Below, one piece after another: positions 26,471 to 36,325 of a stretch of DNA of 64,000 nucleotides. The notes under the pieces were generated by a model that was given only the letters and a program-made list of their open reading frames with translations, was not told the DNA's origin and searched no databases. Position 1 is the stretch's first letter. Every line of letters starts with the position of its first letter. This DNA comes from Lachnospiraceae bacterium (GTDB lineage: Bacteria > Bacillota > Clostridia > Lachnospirales > Lachnospiraceae), in the NCBI GenBank assembly GCA_018384375.1, contig JAHAYJ010000032.1, positions 115,603 through 179,602 on the forward strand, given 5' to 3'. The position numbers and the translations under genes are program-made.

Positions 26471-27400
26471 ATGAACATATTAAACTTATTAAATGCAATG
26501 CCGGGGGCAGTGGCCCAGGGGTTGATCTGGGGCATTACTGCAATTGGAATTTATCTCACCTTTCGAATCCTTGACATAGCCGACCTTACTGTGGATGGCT
26601 CCTTATGTACGGGCGGTGCGGTCTGCATTATGATGATGCTTTCCGGACATAATGTTTTGGTATCCATGCTGGCAGCAACACTGGCTGGTATGGTAACCGG
26701 TCTCGTGACCGGACTATTTCACACCTTTATGGGAATTCCGGCTATTCTGTCCGGTATTCTTACACAGCTTGCCCTGTACTCTGTAAATCTGAAGATCATG
26801 GGCAAGGCGAATCAGGCAATTAACGTTGACAAATATGACCTTCTGGTTTCATTAAGATATATCAAGAATGTTGTTTTTTACAAGAATCCTATTTTTGTAG
26901 TGGCAATCTGTATTGTTTTGCTGGTACTCATTCTCTACTGGTTTTTCGGTACAGAGCTTGGCTGTGCACTGCGGGCCACCGGATGTAACGGGAATATGGC
27001 AAGAGCACAGGGGATCAATACGAATTTTTCCAAGGTGTTGGGATTGATGTTGTCTAACGGTCTGGTAGGCTTATCAGGTGCACTGCTTTCCCAGTATCAG
27101 GGCTTTGCGGATATCAATATGGGACGTGGCGCAATCGTTATCGGTCTTGCGGCAGTTATTATCGGAGAGGCGATCTTTGGACGTATCTTCCGCAATTTCG
27201 GTTTGAAACTGATCGGTGTGGCACTGGGCTCGATCCTTTATTATATCGTGCTGCAGACAGTGATCTGGCTGGGCGTGGATACGGATCTGCTCAAATTGTT
27301 CTCAGCGGTCGTTGTGGCAATCTTCCTTGCGATTCCCTATTGGAAGGGGAAATACTTTGCAAAACCGGTAGTGAAGAAGGGAGGCAGTACAAATGCTTGA
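26471..27400 (+). CDS. ABC importer permease (TrpY-like, PF02653)
   Basis: 309 aa from ATG 26471, five bases after GGAGG. The TTG at 26450 used by the track is rejected. Eight or more membrane segments of the branched-chain/sugar permease fold: QGLIWGITAIGIYLTFRILDIADLTVDGSL, IPAILSGILTQLALYSVN, GCALRATGCNGNMARAQGINT and GFADINMGRGAIVIGLAAVIIGEA. It overlaps the ATPase gene by 8 bp. Confidence 0.9.
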   Translation: MNILNLLNAMPGAVAQGLIWGITAIGIYLTFRILDIADLTVDGSLCTGGAVCIMMMLSGHNVLVSMLAATLAGMVTGLVTGLFHTFMGIPAILSGILTQLALYSVNLKIMGKANQAINVDKYDLLVSLRYIKNVVFYKNPIFVVAICIVLLVLILYWFFGTELGCALRATGCNGNMARAQGINTNFSKVLGLMLSNGLVGLSGALLSQYQGFADINMGRGAIVIGLAAVIIGEAIFGRIFRNFGLKLIGVALGSILYYIVLQTVIWLGVDTDLLKLFSAVVVAIFLAIPYWKGKYFAKPVVKKGGSTNA

Positions 27401-28187
27401 GATTAAAAATGTTACAAAGATTTTTAATCCTGGGACAGTCAATGAAAAGCTGGCACTGGATAACTTCTCCCTGACACTTGAAGATGGTGATTTTGTTACG
27501 GTCATTGGCGGTAACGGTGCAGGAAAATCTACCATGATGAATGCGATTGCCGGTGTATGGCCGGTAGATGCAGGAAAGATCATAATTGACGGTGTAGATG
27601 TCACAAAGCTTCCTGAGCATAAAAGGGCAAAGTATCTGGGACGTGTGTTCCAGGATCCCATGACGGGAACGGCGGCTACGATGGGAATTGAGGAAAATCT
27701 CGCGCTTGCGAAACGTCGCGGGCACGGACGTACGCTGAGGGCCGGGATCAGCAGGAAGGAAAGAGAAGAATATAGAGAGCTGCTTAAGATTCTGGATCTG
27801 GGGCTTGAGGATCGTCTTACCTCTAAGGTTGGACTGCTGTCAGGAGGACAAAGACAGGCGCTTACGCTTCTGATGGCAACATTGCAAAAACCAAAGCTTC
27901 TGCTCCTTGACGAGCATACGGCAGCGCTGGATCCCAAGACTGCAGCAAAGGTTCTGGAAACAACAGAATTTATCGTGCAAAGAGATCAGCTGACAACACT
28001 GATGATCACTCATAATATGAGAGATGCCATTGCACACGGCAACCGTCTGATCATGCTGAATGAGGGACGCATCATTCTGGATATCAGAGGGGAGGAGAAA
28101 AAGAAGCTTACCGTGGAGGATCTGCTTCATAAATTTGAGGCGGCAAGCGGTGAAGAATTTGCAAGTGATAAAGCAATTCTGGGATAA
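27393..28187 (+). CDS. ABC importer ATPase (TrpZ-like)
   Basis: 264 aa with a complete set of motifs: Walker A GGNGAGKST, Q-loop GRVFQDP, signature LLSGGQRQALTLLMA, Walker B LLLLDEHTAALDP (His where most ABC proteins have Pro, usual in this subfamily), and the switch His in MITHNMRDA. It energises the permease encoded just upstream. The three genes form one transporter whose likely ligands are aromatic amino acids or similar small solutes (inference from family). Confidence 0.92.
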   Translation: MLEIKNVTKIFNPGTVNEKLALDNFSLTLEDGDFVTVIGGNGAGKSTMMNAIAGVWPVDAGKIIIDGVDVTKLPEHKRAKYLGRVFQDPMTGTAATMGIEENLALAKRRGHGRTLRAGISRKEREEYRELLKILDLGLEDRLTSKVGLLSGGQRQALTLLMATLQKPKLLLLDEHTAALDPKTAAKVLETTEFIVQRDQLTTLMITHNMRDAIAHGNRLIMLNEGRIILDIRGEEKKKLTVEDLLHKFEAASGEEFASDKAILG

Positions 28188-28297
28188 AGAGTGTTCATTT
28201 GCCATAAGAACTGATAGAATAGATATGTGGATGCATTGCCTGACGGCCGCAGGCAGTGCCAAACTTGTGTAAATCGGAAAGGAGAGGGAATAGGGAG

Positions 28298-30115
28298 ATG
28301 AAAGAGAAATTATTGTCGTTACTGCTGGTAGTGTGCCTGCTTTTCGGAGTGGCACCTGCGATACAGGTACAGGCGGCACCGGGAGCAGATCAGGATATTA
28401 TCATTCTTTATACGAATGATGTTCATTGCGGCGTGGATGACAATATCGGATATGCGGGATTGGCGCTCTACAAGAGCGAACTGGAGCAGCAGACCCCATA
28501 TGTGACCTTGGTTGATGCGGGAGATGCGATCCAGGGTGCACCGATCGGAACTTTATCTGAGGGAGCTTATCTGATCGATATCATGAACCAGGTAGGATAT
28601 GATGTAGCCGTGCCCGGTAATCATGAGTTCGACTATGGAATGAGCCGTTTCCTGGAACTGTCGAAAAAAATGAATTGTGGTTATTATTCCTGCAATTTTA
28701 TCAAAACAGCAACAGGAGAGACCGTGTTTGAACCGTACAAAATGATTACTTATGGGGACATCGATGTTGCTTATGTTGGCGTATGTACCCCGGAAAGTTT
28801 TACGAAATCAACACCGGCCTATTTCCAGGATAAAAACGGAAATTATCTCTATTCCTTCTGTGAGGATGAGAGTGGTCAGCGCCTTTATCAGCAGGTTCAG
28901 AATGCGGTGAATGCTGCAAGAGAGGCAGGGGCTGAGTATGTCATTGCAGTTGCACATGTAGGCGAAAATGACGTGACACCCAGATGGAGTTCGCCCCAGA
29001 TCATAGCAAATACAACGGGAATAGATGCATGGATTGACGGACATTCCCATGAAACAACACCTGTTAAGAAGGTGAAGAACCAACAGGGAAAAGAAGTCGT
29101 ACTGACTCAGACCGGAACAAAACTGAAAAATATCGGCCGCTTAACGATTAAGACGGACGGAACCATTGAAGCCGGGTTGGCATCAGAGGTGCCGGCTCTT
29201 GGCTATGAAACGGTGTATACTGTAAAGAACGGTGATACCCTTGCAAGAATTGCAAAGAGAGAACTCGGCTCTTATGACAGATGGAATGAGATCTATGAGA
29301 GAAATAAAGAGGCTCTGTCAAATGTCAATACTCTTGCTGTGGGACAGCAGATCATCATACCGCAGGGTGCTTCTGTGAATGAGGACGGCAAAGCAATTGA
29401 TTATGCAACAGATCAGTACATTAAAAGGATTCAAAGTCAGTACGAGGAGAGTCTGAAGACGGTCTTGGGAAGGACAGCTTATGAACTGACGGTGAATCGG
29501 CCGGATGGAAGCCGAAAAGTGCGAAGCGGAGAAACCAATCTGGGTGATCTTTCTGCAGATGCTTATCGCGTTATGCTTGGCGCTGACATCGGCTTTGCAA
29601 ACGGAGGCGGAATTCGGGCAAGTATAAAGCCGGGAAATATTACATATAAGGATACATTGACAGTGTTCCCGTTTGGCAATATGGGCTGTGTGGTTCAGGC
29701 TACCGGACAGCAGATCAAGGATGCACTGGAAATGGCATCCAGAAATTATCCGGTGGAAAACGGCGGATTCCTGCAGGTGTCAGGCCTTACCTATACCATT
29801 GATTCTTCAGTTCCTTCCAGCGTGAAAACAGATGAAAAGGGAAATTTCATCGGTGTGACGGGTGCCTATCGTGTTACCGACATTATGGTGGGGGGAGAAC
29901 CGATCGATTTGGCAAAAACCTATACGGTTGCATCTCATAATTACATGCTGAAGTCAGGCGGAGATGGAATGACTATGTTTGCCTCCTGTCCCATTTTGAA
30001 GGATGAAGTGATGGTGGATGTGGATATTCTGTCAGGTTATATCAACAGCCTTGGCGGAAGCGTACCGGCAGACTATGCTGCTGTCGAAGGCCAGGGAAGA
30101 ATCACAATCAGATAA
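28298..30115 (+). CDS. Secreted 5'-nucleotidase/cyclic phosphodiesterase with an embedded LysM domain
   Basis: 605 aa from ATG 28298 behind GGAGAGGG. The signal peptide is MKEKLLSLLLVVCLLFGVAPAIQVQA. The metallophosphoesterase domain has IILYTNDVHCG, LVDAGDAIQGAP, VPGNHEFDYGM and WIDGHSHE. The C-terminal nucleotidase domain has SADAYRVMLGADIGFANGGGIRASI and KSGGDGMTMF. Between them, about residues 303-357, is a LysM: YTVKNGDTLARIAKRELGSY ... NTLAVGQQIIIPQ. It should release phosphate from extracellular nucleotides while held on peptidoglycan. The position of LysM inside the protein is unusual. The 110-bp upstream gap holds a GCATTGCCTG/CAGGCAGTGC hairpin without a T run. Confidence 0.92.
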   Translation: MKEKLLSLLLVVCLLFGVAPAIQVQAAPGADQDIIILYTNDVHCGVDDNIGYAGLALYKSELEQQTPYVTLVDAGDAIQGAPIGTLSEGAYLIDIMNQVGYDVAVPGNHEFDYGMSRFLELSKKMNCGYYSCNFIKTATGETVFEPYKMITYGDIDVAYVGVCTPESFTKSTPAYFQDKNGNYLYSFCEDESGQRLYQQVQNAVNAAREAGAEYVIAVAHVGENDVTPRWSSPQIIANTTGIDAWIDGHSHETTPVKKVKNQQGKEVVLTQTGTKLKNIGRLTIKTDGTIEAGLASEVPALGYETVYTVKNGDTLARIAKRELGSYDRWNEIYERNKEALSNVNTLAVGQQIIIPQGASVNEDGKAIDYATDQYIKRIQSQYEESLKTVLGRTAYELTVNRPDGSRKVRSGETNLGDLSADAYRVMLGADIGFANGGGIRASIKPGNITYKDTLTVFPFGNMGCVVQATGQQIKDALEMASRNYPVENGGFLQVSGLTYTIDSSVPSSVKTDEKGNFIGVTGAYRVTDIMVGGEPIDLAKTYTVASHNYMLKSGGDGMTMFASCPILKDEVMVDVDILSGYINSLGGSVPADYAAVEGQGRITIR

Positions 30116-30162
30116 TTTCACGGTAAGGAATCCTGAGAATATAAAAACTCTCAAAATTCATC

Positions 30163-30191
30163 TTGACAAATGAAAAAGCGGCTACTAAGAT
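30163..30191 (+). promoter_or_regulatory. Promoter of the T-box/valS transcript
   Basis: TTGACA, 17-bp spacer, TAAGAT. Confidence 0.65.
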
Positions 30192-30198
30192 AATAGTA

Positions 30199-30502
30199 AT
30201 TATAAAAAGGCGTTGAAAAAGAGGAGTACACGGATCGGATCTCCATCAGAGAAGAAACCCTGCGTAAGAAGCGCAGTGCTGTGAGGTTTCAGGAGAAGGA
30301 GCGTGGAAGGTAGCTTTGGAGCCGGGAGATCGAACCTGATCTATAGAAGATATCGGAAGGTCAACAGTAGATTTTCACGATTTATCCCCGTTAACGGATA
30401 GGATTTTGAGCAGCAGATGCCGAAATCACTGAGTGATAAATGAAGGTGGTACCGCGTGAATACGCCCTTTGCAGATTGGAGAATCTGCAAAGGGCTTTTT
30501 TG
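30199..30502 (+). ncRNA. T-box leader controlling valS
   Basis: A tRNA-sensing riboswitch. The conserved T-box AAGGTGGTACCGCG is at 30443-30456 and pairs with the NCCA end of uncharged tRNA. It is followed by the terminator GCCCTTTGCAGATT/AATCTGCAAAGGGC and a T run (30464-30502). Stem I begins near GAGGAGTACACG (AGTA loop-E element at 30225-30228). A GAA-rich 3' strand reads CGGAAGGTCAACAG, in which GTC (30360-30362) is the proposed valine specifier codon, by analogy with the glyQS leader. When tRNA-Val is uncharged, the antiterminator forms and valS is read. The specifier assignment is inference; the T-box itself is secure. Confidence 0.93.
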
Positions 30503-30525
30503 TTTTGTGGGAAAGGAGAAACGAT

Positions 30526-33186
30526 ATGAGCAAAGAACTTGCAAAAACTTATGATCCCAAAGGGATTGAAGACAGACTTTATCAGAAGTGGCTTGACAAG
30601 AAATACTTTCATGCAGAAGTAGATCATTCCAAGACACCCTTTACCATTGTGATTCCGCCCCCAAATATTACGGGACAGCTTCACATGGGGCATGCGCTTG
30701 ATAATACGATGCAGGATATTCTGATCCGTTTTAAGAGGATGCAGGGCTACAATGCGCTCTGGCAGCCCGGAACAGACCATGCCAGCATTGCGACAGAGGT
30801 CAAGATCATAGAGAAGCTGAAGGAAGAAGGTATCAGTAAGGAAGATCTTGGGCGGGAAGGCTTTCTTGAGCGTGCCTGGGAGTGGAAGAAGGAGTATGGC
30901 GGAAGGATCATCAGCCAGCTGAAAAAGCTCGGTTCCTCCTGTGACTGGGACAGAGAACGCTTTACTATGGATGAGGGCTGTAATAAAGCCGTAACCGAAG
31001 TGTTCTGTAAAATGCACGAAAAAGGCTGGATCTACAAGGGAAGCCGTATTATCAACTGGTGCCCGGTATGTAATACCTCCATTTCTGACGCTGAAGTTGA
31101 ATACACAGAGCAGGCAGGACATTTCTGGCATATCAAGTATCCTGTGATCGAGGATGACGGCAGTGTAAGCACCACAAGATTTGTAGAGTTTGCAACGACC
31201 AGACCGGAAACCATGCTGGGTGATACTGCTGTTGCGGTAAATCCTGATGATGACAGATATAAGGATATTGTCGGAAAGAAGCTGATGCTTCCCATTGTAA
31301 ACAGGGAAATTCCTGTGGTGGCAGACGCTTATGTAGATATGGAATTCGGTACCGGTGTGGTTAAGATCACGCCTGCCCATGACCCGAACGACTTTGAGGT
31401 CGGAAAGCGTCATAATCTGCCGGAGATCAATATCCTGAATGATGATGCGACCATCAATGAAAACGGTGGAAAGTTCTGCGGTATGGATCGCTACGAGGCA
31501 AGGGAAGCAATCGTAAAGGAACTGGATGAGATGGGGCTTCTCGTTAAAATAGAGGACTATTCCCATAATGTGGGAACCCATGACCGCTGCAAAACAACGA
31601 TTGAGCCTATGATCAAGCAGCAGTGGTTTGTGAAGATGGATGAACTGATCAAGCCTGCTGTGGAAGCAGTGAAGAACGGTGATATCCAGCTGATTCCCAA
31701 GAGGATGGAAAAGACCTACTTTAACTGGACCGACAACATCCGTGACTGGTGTATTTCCAGACAGCTCTGGTGGGGACACAGAATTCCTGCTTACTATTGT
31801 GACAAATGCGGAGAGGTTGTGGTAAGTCCTTCCATGCCGGAGAAGTGCCCCAAGTGCGGCTGTGAGCATCTGACGCAGGATCCTGACACGTTGGATACCT
31901 GGTTCTCTTCCGCACTCTGGCCTTTCTCAACTTTAGGCTGGCCGGAACATACAGAGGATTTGAAATATTTCTATCCCACAGATGTTTTGGTAACCGGTTA
32001 TGACATTATTTTCTTCTGGGTAATTCGTATGATCTTCTCAGGCTATGAGCAGATGGGAGAGAAGCCTTTTAAGACAGTATTATTCCATGGATTGGTAAGA
32101 GATTCCCAGGGACGCAAGATGAGCAAGTCCCTTGGAAACGGAATCGATCCGCTGGAGATCATTGATCAGTACGGTGCAGACGCGCTTCGTCTTACTCTGA
32201 TTACCGGAAATGCACCCGGCAATGATATGCGCTTTTATTATGAGAGAGTGGAGGCAAGCAGAAACTTTGCAAATAAGATCTGGAATGCTTCCCGTTTCAT
32301 TATGATGAATATGCCGGAAGAAGAACTGACCGTAACGGACCCTGTGCTGGAGCCGGTTGATAAGTGGATCCTCTCCAGGCTGAATACGCTGATTCGGGAT
32401 GTGACCGATAATATGGAAAGCTTTGAACTGGGCATTGCGGTTCAGAAGGTTTATGATTTTATCTGGGATGAGTTCTGCGACTGGTATATTGAGATGGTAA
32501 AGCCCCGGCTTTATAATTCAGATGATCAGGCAAGCAAGGATGCTGCACTGTGGACCTTAAAGACAGTATTGATCAATGCACTTAAGCTGCTTCATCCTTA
32601 TATGCCGTTTATCACGGAGGAAATCTTCTGTACCCTGCAGTCTGAGGAGGAATCCATCATGATCTCCAAATGGCCGCAGTACCAGGAGGCATGGAACTTC
32701 GATAAGGAAGAAAAAGATATTGAGATCATCAAGGAGGCAGTAAGGGGCATTCGCAATGTGCGTACAGAGATGAATGTTGCACCGAGCAAAAAGGCACAGG
32801 TGTTTGTAGTCAGCGAAAATGCGGATATCATCAATGCCTTTACAGAAGGTAAGCTGTTCTTTAAGTCACTTGCTTATGCATCTGAGGTTACTGTAAAGAA
32901 GGATAAGGCAGGGATTGCGGAGGATGCGGTATCGGTAGTGATCGCAAACGCGACTCTCTATATTCCGTTTGCAGAGCTGGTAGATTTGAAACAGGAGATA
33001 GAACGTCTGGAAAAAGAGGAAAAGCGCCTTGAGGGTGAGCTTAACAGAGTAAACGGTATGCTGAAGAATGAGCGGTTTTTATCCAAGGCACCTCAGGCAA
33101 AGATTGACGAGGAAAAGGAGAAGCTTGCAAAGTATACCCAGATGATGGAGCAGGTAAAGGAAAGACTATCCCAGCTTAAGAAATAA
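30526..33186 (+). CDS. valS: Valyl-tRNA synthetase
   Basis: 886 aa from ATG 30526 behind AAAGGAG. The track's earlier start lies inside the T-box terminator. Class I synthetase: the HIGH-type site is [21 protein letters not shown] and the KMSKS loop is [14 protein letters not shown]. The editing (CP1) domain includes [17 protein letters not shown], a zinc-ribbon-like [23 protein letters not shown] is present, and the C-terminal coiled-coil tRNA-binding arm ends the protein ([19 protein letters not shown]). It charges tRNA-Val and is regulated by the T-box upstream. A terminator follows. Confidence 0.98.
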   Translation: MSKELAKTYDPKGIEDRLYQKWLDKKYFHAEVDHSKTPFTIVIPPPNITGQLHMGHALDNTMQDILIRFKRMQGYNALWQPGTDHASIATEVKIIEKLKEEGISKEDLGREGFLERAWEWKKEYGGRIISQLKKLGSSCDWDRERFTMDEGCNKAVTEVFCKMHEKGWIYKGSRIINWCPVCNTSISDAEVEYTEQAGHFWHIKYPVIEDDGSVSTTRFVEFATTRPETMLGDTAVAVNPDDDRYKDIVGKKLMLPIVNREIPVVADAYVDMEFGTGVVKITPAHDPNDFEVGKRHNLPEINILNDDATINENGGKFCGMDRYEAREAIVKELDEMGLLVKIEDYSHNVGTHDRCKTTIEPMIKQQWFVKMDELIKPAVEAVKNGDIQLIPKRMEKTYFNWTDNIRDWCISRQLWWGHRIPAYYCDKCGEVVVSPSMPEKCPKCGCEHLTQDPDTLDTWFSSALWPFSTLGWPEHTEDLKYFYPTDVLVTGYDIIFFWVIRMIFSGYEQMGEKPFKTVLFHGLVRDSQGRKMSKSLGNGIDPLEIIDQYGADALRLTLITGNAPGNDMRFYYERVEASRNFANKIWNASRFIMMNMPEEELTVTDPVLEPVDKWILSRLNTLIRDVTDNMESFELGIAVQKVYDFIWDEFCDWYIEMVKPRLYNSDDQASKDAALWTLKTVLINALKLLHPYMPFITEEIFCTLQSEEESIMISKWPQYQEAWNFDKEEKDIEIIKEAVRGIRNVRTEMNVAPSKKAQVFVVSENADIINAFTEGKLFFKSLAYASEVTVKKDKAGIAEDAVSVVIANATLYIPFAELVDLKQEIERLEKEEKRLEGELNRVNGMLKNERFLSKAPQAKIDEEKEKLAKYTQMMEQVKERLSQLKK

Positions 33187-33209
33187 AAAATCAAATTCAG
33201 AAGATAGGT

Positions 33210-33269
33210 TTGAACAACTACGCTAATAATGTTACAATAAAACCGGGAGGATTTTTCTCCCGGTTTTTC
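33210..33269 (+). terminator. valS terminator with an overlapping promoter for the FapA-like gene
   Basis: The perfect stem AAAACCGGGAG/CTCCCGGTTTT (33239-33267) ends in T's. Just before it, TTGAAC (33210-33215), a 17-bp spacer and TACAAT (33233-33238) would start transcription inside the hairpin, so the new transcript escapes it. Confidence 0.7.
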
Positions 33270-33317
33270 ACATGATAGAAAATATTTATGATGTAAATTG
33301 GGGAAGGAGGGGACCAT

Positions 33318-34856
33318 ATGAGCAGTAAGAATGATTTTTTATCAGGAGATGAGCTTGAGTCACTCCGCAAGGAAATAGTTACGTTGGCTGCGAGTGAGGA
33401 TAGAAAAGCCGACGCTGGAGAAGAAGTGGCTGTTGTTGATGAATTGCCGCCGAAGGCTCTGTCCATCGAAGATAACGGATCTTATGTCAGGATCGATGAG
33501 GACGAGATGACTGCGTGGCTGTATCTGGTGTCTCCGGCAGAGGAGAGAGAGAACTATACAATGGAGGAGCTTCTTTCTTTTCTGCAGAGTAATGGAGTGA
33601 TGATGGGGTACCATCATTCCAATCTTGCAGCTATGATCAAGAAAAAAGTATATGACCGCGAAATCCTTGTGGCAAAGGGACAGCCGGCTGTGGAAGGCAG
33701 GGATGGTTATTTTGAGTATAAATTTGATCCGGATTCCTACCGGGCCCCGAAGGTTCTTGAAAACGGAAGAGTGGACTATACAAATATGAGTGCGCTGTCA
33801 AATGTCCGTAAAGGGGATGTGGTAGCCGTCTATCATCATGCTAAGATCGGTCAGGATGGTTTTGACGTCAAGGGTAAGGCAATTGCTGCCCAGAAGGCAA
33901 AGGAAATACCCCCTCTTCGGGGACAATCGATCTCCAATCAGGATAACCCGGATATTTATCTCGCAACCAGAGATGGCAAGATAGAATTTAGGGATGGAAG
34001 AATCGATATACAGGCGCTTCATGAAATACACGGAGATGTGACACTGATTACCGGAAAGATTGAATTTTTTGGAGATGTAGTGATTGACGGAAATGTGGAG
34101 GCAGGAGTCATTATCCGCGCGGGAAGAAATATTGAAATTCGCGGAACGGCGGAAGCAGTCAATCTGTTTGCCGGTGGAGATGTGATTCTGGGCAGAGGTA
34201 TTCAGGGAGCTCAGAAGGCGAAAATCTCAGCCAGAGGAAACATTTTTGCAGATTTCATTGAACATACTGTTGTGGCAGCCGGTGGAACCGTGCAGGCAAA
34301 CACGATTTTGAATTCCAGGATTTCTGCTGACGAGAAGGTGATCCTTACGGGAAAGAAGGGCGCTATCATCGGTGGCTATACGCATGCGGCGATGGGGATT
34401 ACTGCTACGGAAATCGGAAATGCAGCTGAAGTGAGAACGGTGGTTCATGCCGGCAGCGAGAAGGAAGTGTACCAGAGATTTCAAGAGGTCAGGAAGAAGG
34501 ATGCCGAACTTACGGATAAGCTGAAAGAAATTTATGAGGAACTTGAGGAAATTCGTAAAAAACTGCAGTCCGGGGCGATAAAGCCAATGGAATCGTTGAA
34601 CATTAGGGTGAAGAAAATGAAACAGGATCTCACTGCCTTAAAGGCAGAGCAGGTTGAGAACCGGAAGGAATGCAAGGATATAGAAGAACTGATGGCAAGA
34701 AGGCAGAATGCGGAAATTGCCGTAAGCGGGAATATTTATCGGGGAACGGTGGTGTGCTTTGCACAGATGCAGATCCCCATTGAACATAACACCTGTTTTA
34801 TGAAATATTATCAGCAGAGAGGAATGATTGAAAGCAGTGTGATTGCATATTCATAA
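33318..34856 (+). CDS. FapA/DUF342-family protein
   Basis: 512 aa. N-terminal FapA domain, then the central beta-helix of polymerising FapA proteins seen as repeated short strands (GDVTLITGKIEFFGDVVIDGNVEAGVIIRAGRNIEIRGTAEAV ... AGGDVILGRGIQGA), then a C-terminal coiled coil (about residues 385-455, RKKDAELTDKLKEIYEELEEIRKKL). The family is linked to flagellar assembly in some bacteria but is widespread in non-motile Clostridia with no defined role. RBS GGAAGGAGGGG. A terminal folC gene follows 20 bp on. Confidence 0.88.
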   Translation: MSSKNDFLSGDELESLRKEIVTLAASEDRKADAGEEVAVVDELPPKALSIEDNGSYVRIDEDEMTAWLYLVSPAEERENYTMEELLSFLQSNGVMMGYHHSNLAAMIKKKVYDREILVAKGQPAVEGRDGYFEYKFDPDSYRAPKVLENGRVDYTNMSALSNVRKGDVVAVYHHAKIGQDGFDVKGKAIAAQKAKEIPPLRGQSISNQDNPDIYLATRDGKIEFRDGRIDIQALHEIHGDVTLITGKIEFFGDVVIDGNVEAGVIIRAGRNIEIRGTAEAVNLFAGGDVILGRGIQGAQKAKISARGNIFADFIEHTVVAAGGTVQANTILNSRISADEKVILTGKKGAIIGGYTHAAMGITATEIGNAAEVRTVVHAGSEKEVYQRFQEVRKKDAELTDKLKEIYEELEEIRKKLQSGAIKPMESLNIRVKKMKQDLTALKAEQVENRKECKDIEELMARRQNAEIAVSGNIYRGTVVCFAQMQIPIEHNTCFMKYYQQRGMIESSVIAYS

Positions 34857-34876
34857 ATTCTGATGGAGGTCAGAAC

Positions 34877-36178
34877 ATGACAGCATACGCGAAGGCAACA
34901 CAGTATATAGATGATATACCCAGATTTGCAGGCAAAAATACAGTGGAGGATACCGGCAGGCTTCTTTCTCTGTTGGTTGGAAATGATATGCAGAGCAGGA
35001 TCGTTCATGTTGCAGGCACAAACGGAAAGGGTTCCGTTTGTGCTTATTTGCGTTCGATTCTGATGGAGAGCGGGCGCAGCGTGGGAATGTTCATTTCGCC
35101 GCATCTGGAAACCATGAGAGAGAGAATCAGTATCAACGGTGAATGGATATCGGAAGAGGAGTTTGGGCATGTCTTTGACAAGGTTAAGGCAGGAATAGGA
35201 GAAGCTGAAAAGCAGGGACTATCCCATCCTTCCTTTTTTGAGTATCTTTTTCTGATGGCGATGTACTATTTTTATGAGAAGAAGCCGGATATAATCATTC
35301 TTGAGACCGGGCTGGGCGGACGACTGGATGCAACCAACTGTATCCGAAAGCCTGCGGTATGCATCATTACGGAAATCGGGTATGATCATATGCAGTATCT
35401 TGGAGATACCCTTGAGGAGATCGCGACAGAAAAGGCGGGCATTATGAAGGATAAGGTTCCGGTTGTTTTTCAAAATAAAAGACCGGAAACGACAAAAATT
35501 TTGGAAAAGTACGCAAAAAAGCTGGAATGTCCCACGATTATGCTCAGAAAAGAGCAGATTTTGAATTTCAATAGGGACAATAAAACCATTGATTTTTCAC
35601 TCCATACTGGTTATTATAAATATGTTAGCCTTACTTTGCATACTGCAGCACGGTATCAGGCAGAAAATGCATCGCTGGCAGTTCTGGCAGCAGAAGCTCT
35701 GAAAGACAGTAAGATTACGCCGGACACAGTGAAAAGAGGGCTCTGGGCGGCATCCTGGCCGGGAAGAATGGAAGAGATTTTACCGGGGATTTTTCTGGAT
35801 GGAGCTCATAATGAAGACGGGATAGAGGCTTTTTTAGATACGGTCAGGGAAGATGGCTGCGTAGGGAAAAGGCTCTTGTTATTTGGTGTTGTGGCAGATA
35901 AGCGCTACGGGAAGATGATCCGGATGATTGCGGATTCCTGCCTGTTTTCTCAGGTCATGGTGACAGGACTTGAAACAGACAGAAGTGCATCCATAGACAG
36001 ACTGAAGGAAACATGGAAGCAGTGCGGTGGAATATCATGCCGCTTTTATGAGGATGCGCAGGAAGCGTACCGGGATCTGCTTTTCAGTAAAGAAGCAGAA
36101 GATACTGCATATGTTGTCGGATCATTGTACTTAATAGGACAGATTAAGACCCTGATGAGGAGAATGCAGGATGATTGA
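34877..36178 (+). CDS. folC: Bifunctional folylpolyglutamate/dihydrofolate synthase
   Basis: 433 aa of the Mur-ligase-like family. The ATP site is VAGTNGKGSVCAYLRSIL, followed by FISPHLETMRERISING, the metal/substrate loop ETGLGGRLDATN and EIGYDHMQYLGDTLEEIATEKAGIMK, and the C-terminal FLDGAHNEDGIEAF. It adds glutamates to folates, which retains them in the cell, and makes dihydrofolate. RBS GATGGAGG. Its stop overlaps the ATG of the next small ORF by 8 bp. Confidence 0.95.
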   Translation: MTAYAKATQYIDDIPRFAGKNTVEDTGRLLSLLVGNDMQSRIVHVAGTNGKGSVCAYLRSILMESGRSVGMFISPHLETMRERISINGEWISEEEFGHVFDKVKAGIGEAEKQGLSHPSFFEYLFLMAMYYFYEKKPDIIILETGLGGRLDATNCIRKPAVCIITEIGYDHMQYLGDTLEEIATEKAGIMKDKVPVVFQNKRPETTKILEKYAKKLECPTIMLRKEQILNFNRDNKTIDFSLHTGYYKYVSLTLHTAARYQAENASLAVLAAEALKDSKITPDTVKRGLWAASWPGRMEEILPGIFLDGAHNEDGIEAFLDTVREDGCVGKRLLLFGVVADKRYGKMIRMIADSCLFSQVMVTGLETDRSASIDRLKETWKQCGGISCRFYEDAQEAYRDLLFSKEAEDTAYVVGSLYLIGQIKTLMRRMQDD

Positions 36179-36314
36179 TTTTGAAGAGGAATTAAAGAAA
36201 TTTCATCCCAGCCTTGAGGTTGAGGATGCCGAAGAAGCCATATATAATCAGGATTTGACAGATATGGCGGATATACTGATCAAGATGATGGAAAAGCCCA
36301 GAACAGAAGAATAA
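36171..36314 (+). CDS. Small acidic protein of 47 aa, function unknown
   Basis: ATG 36171 opens MIDFEEELKKFHPSLEVEDAEEAI and ends KMMEKPRTEE at TAA 36312-36314. It is too short for the ORF track. Support: an 8-bp overlap with folC (ATGATTGA), a ribosome site GAGGAGAATG just upstream, an uninterrupted acidic/helical composition, and only 11 bp to the next gene. I recognise no domain. Its position suggests co-translation with folC. Confidence 0.65.
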   Translation: MIDFEEELKKFHPSLEVEDAEEAIYNQDLTDMADILIKMMEKPRTEE

Positions 36315-36325
36315 GGAGTGACGGC

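Noticed and set aside
30391-31869. 492-aa minus-strand ORF antisense to valS and the T-box
   Set aside because: Shadow ORF. It crosses the T-box terminator and has no family resemblance.
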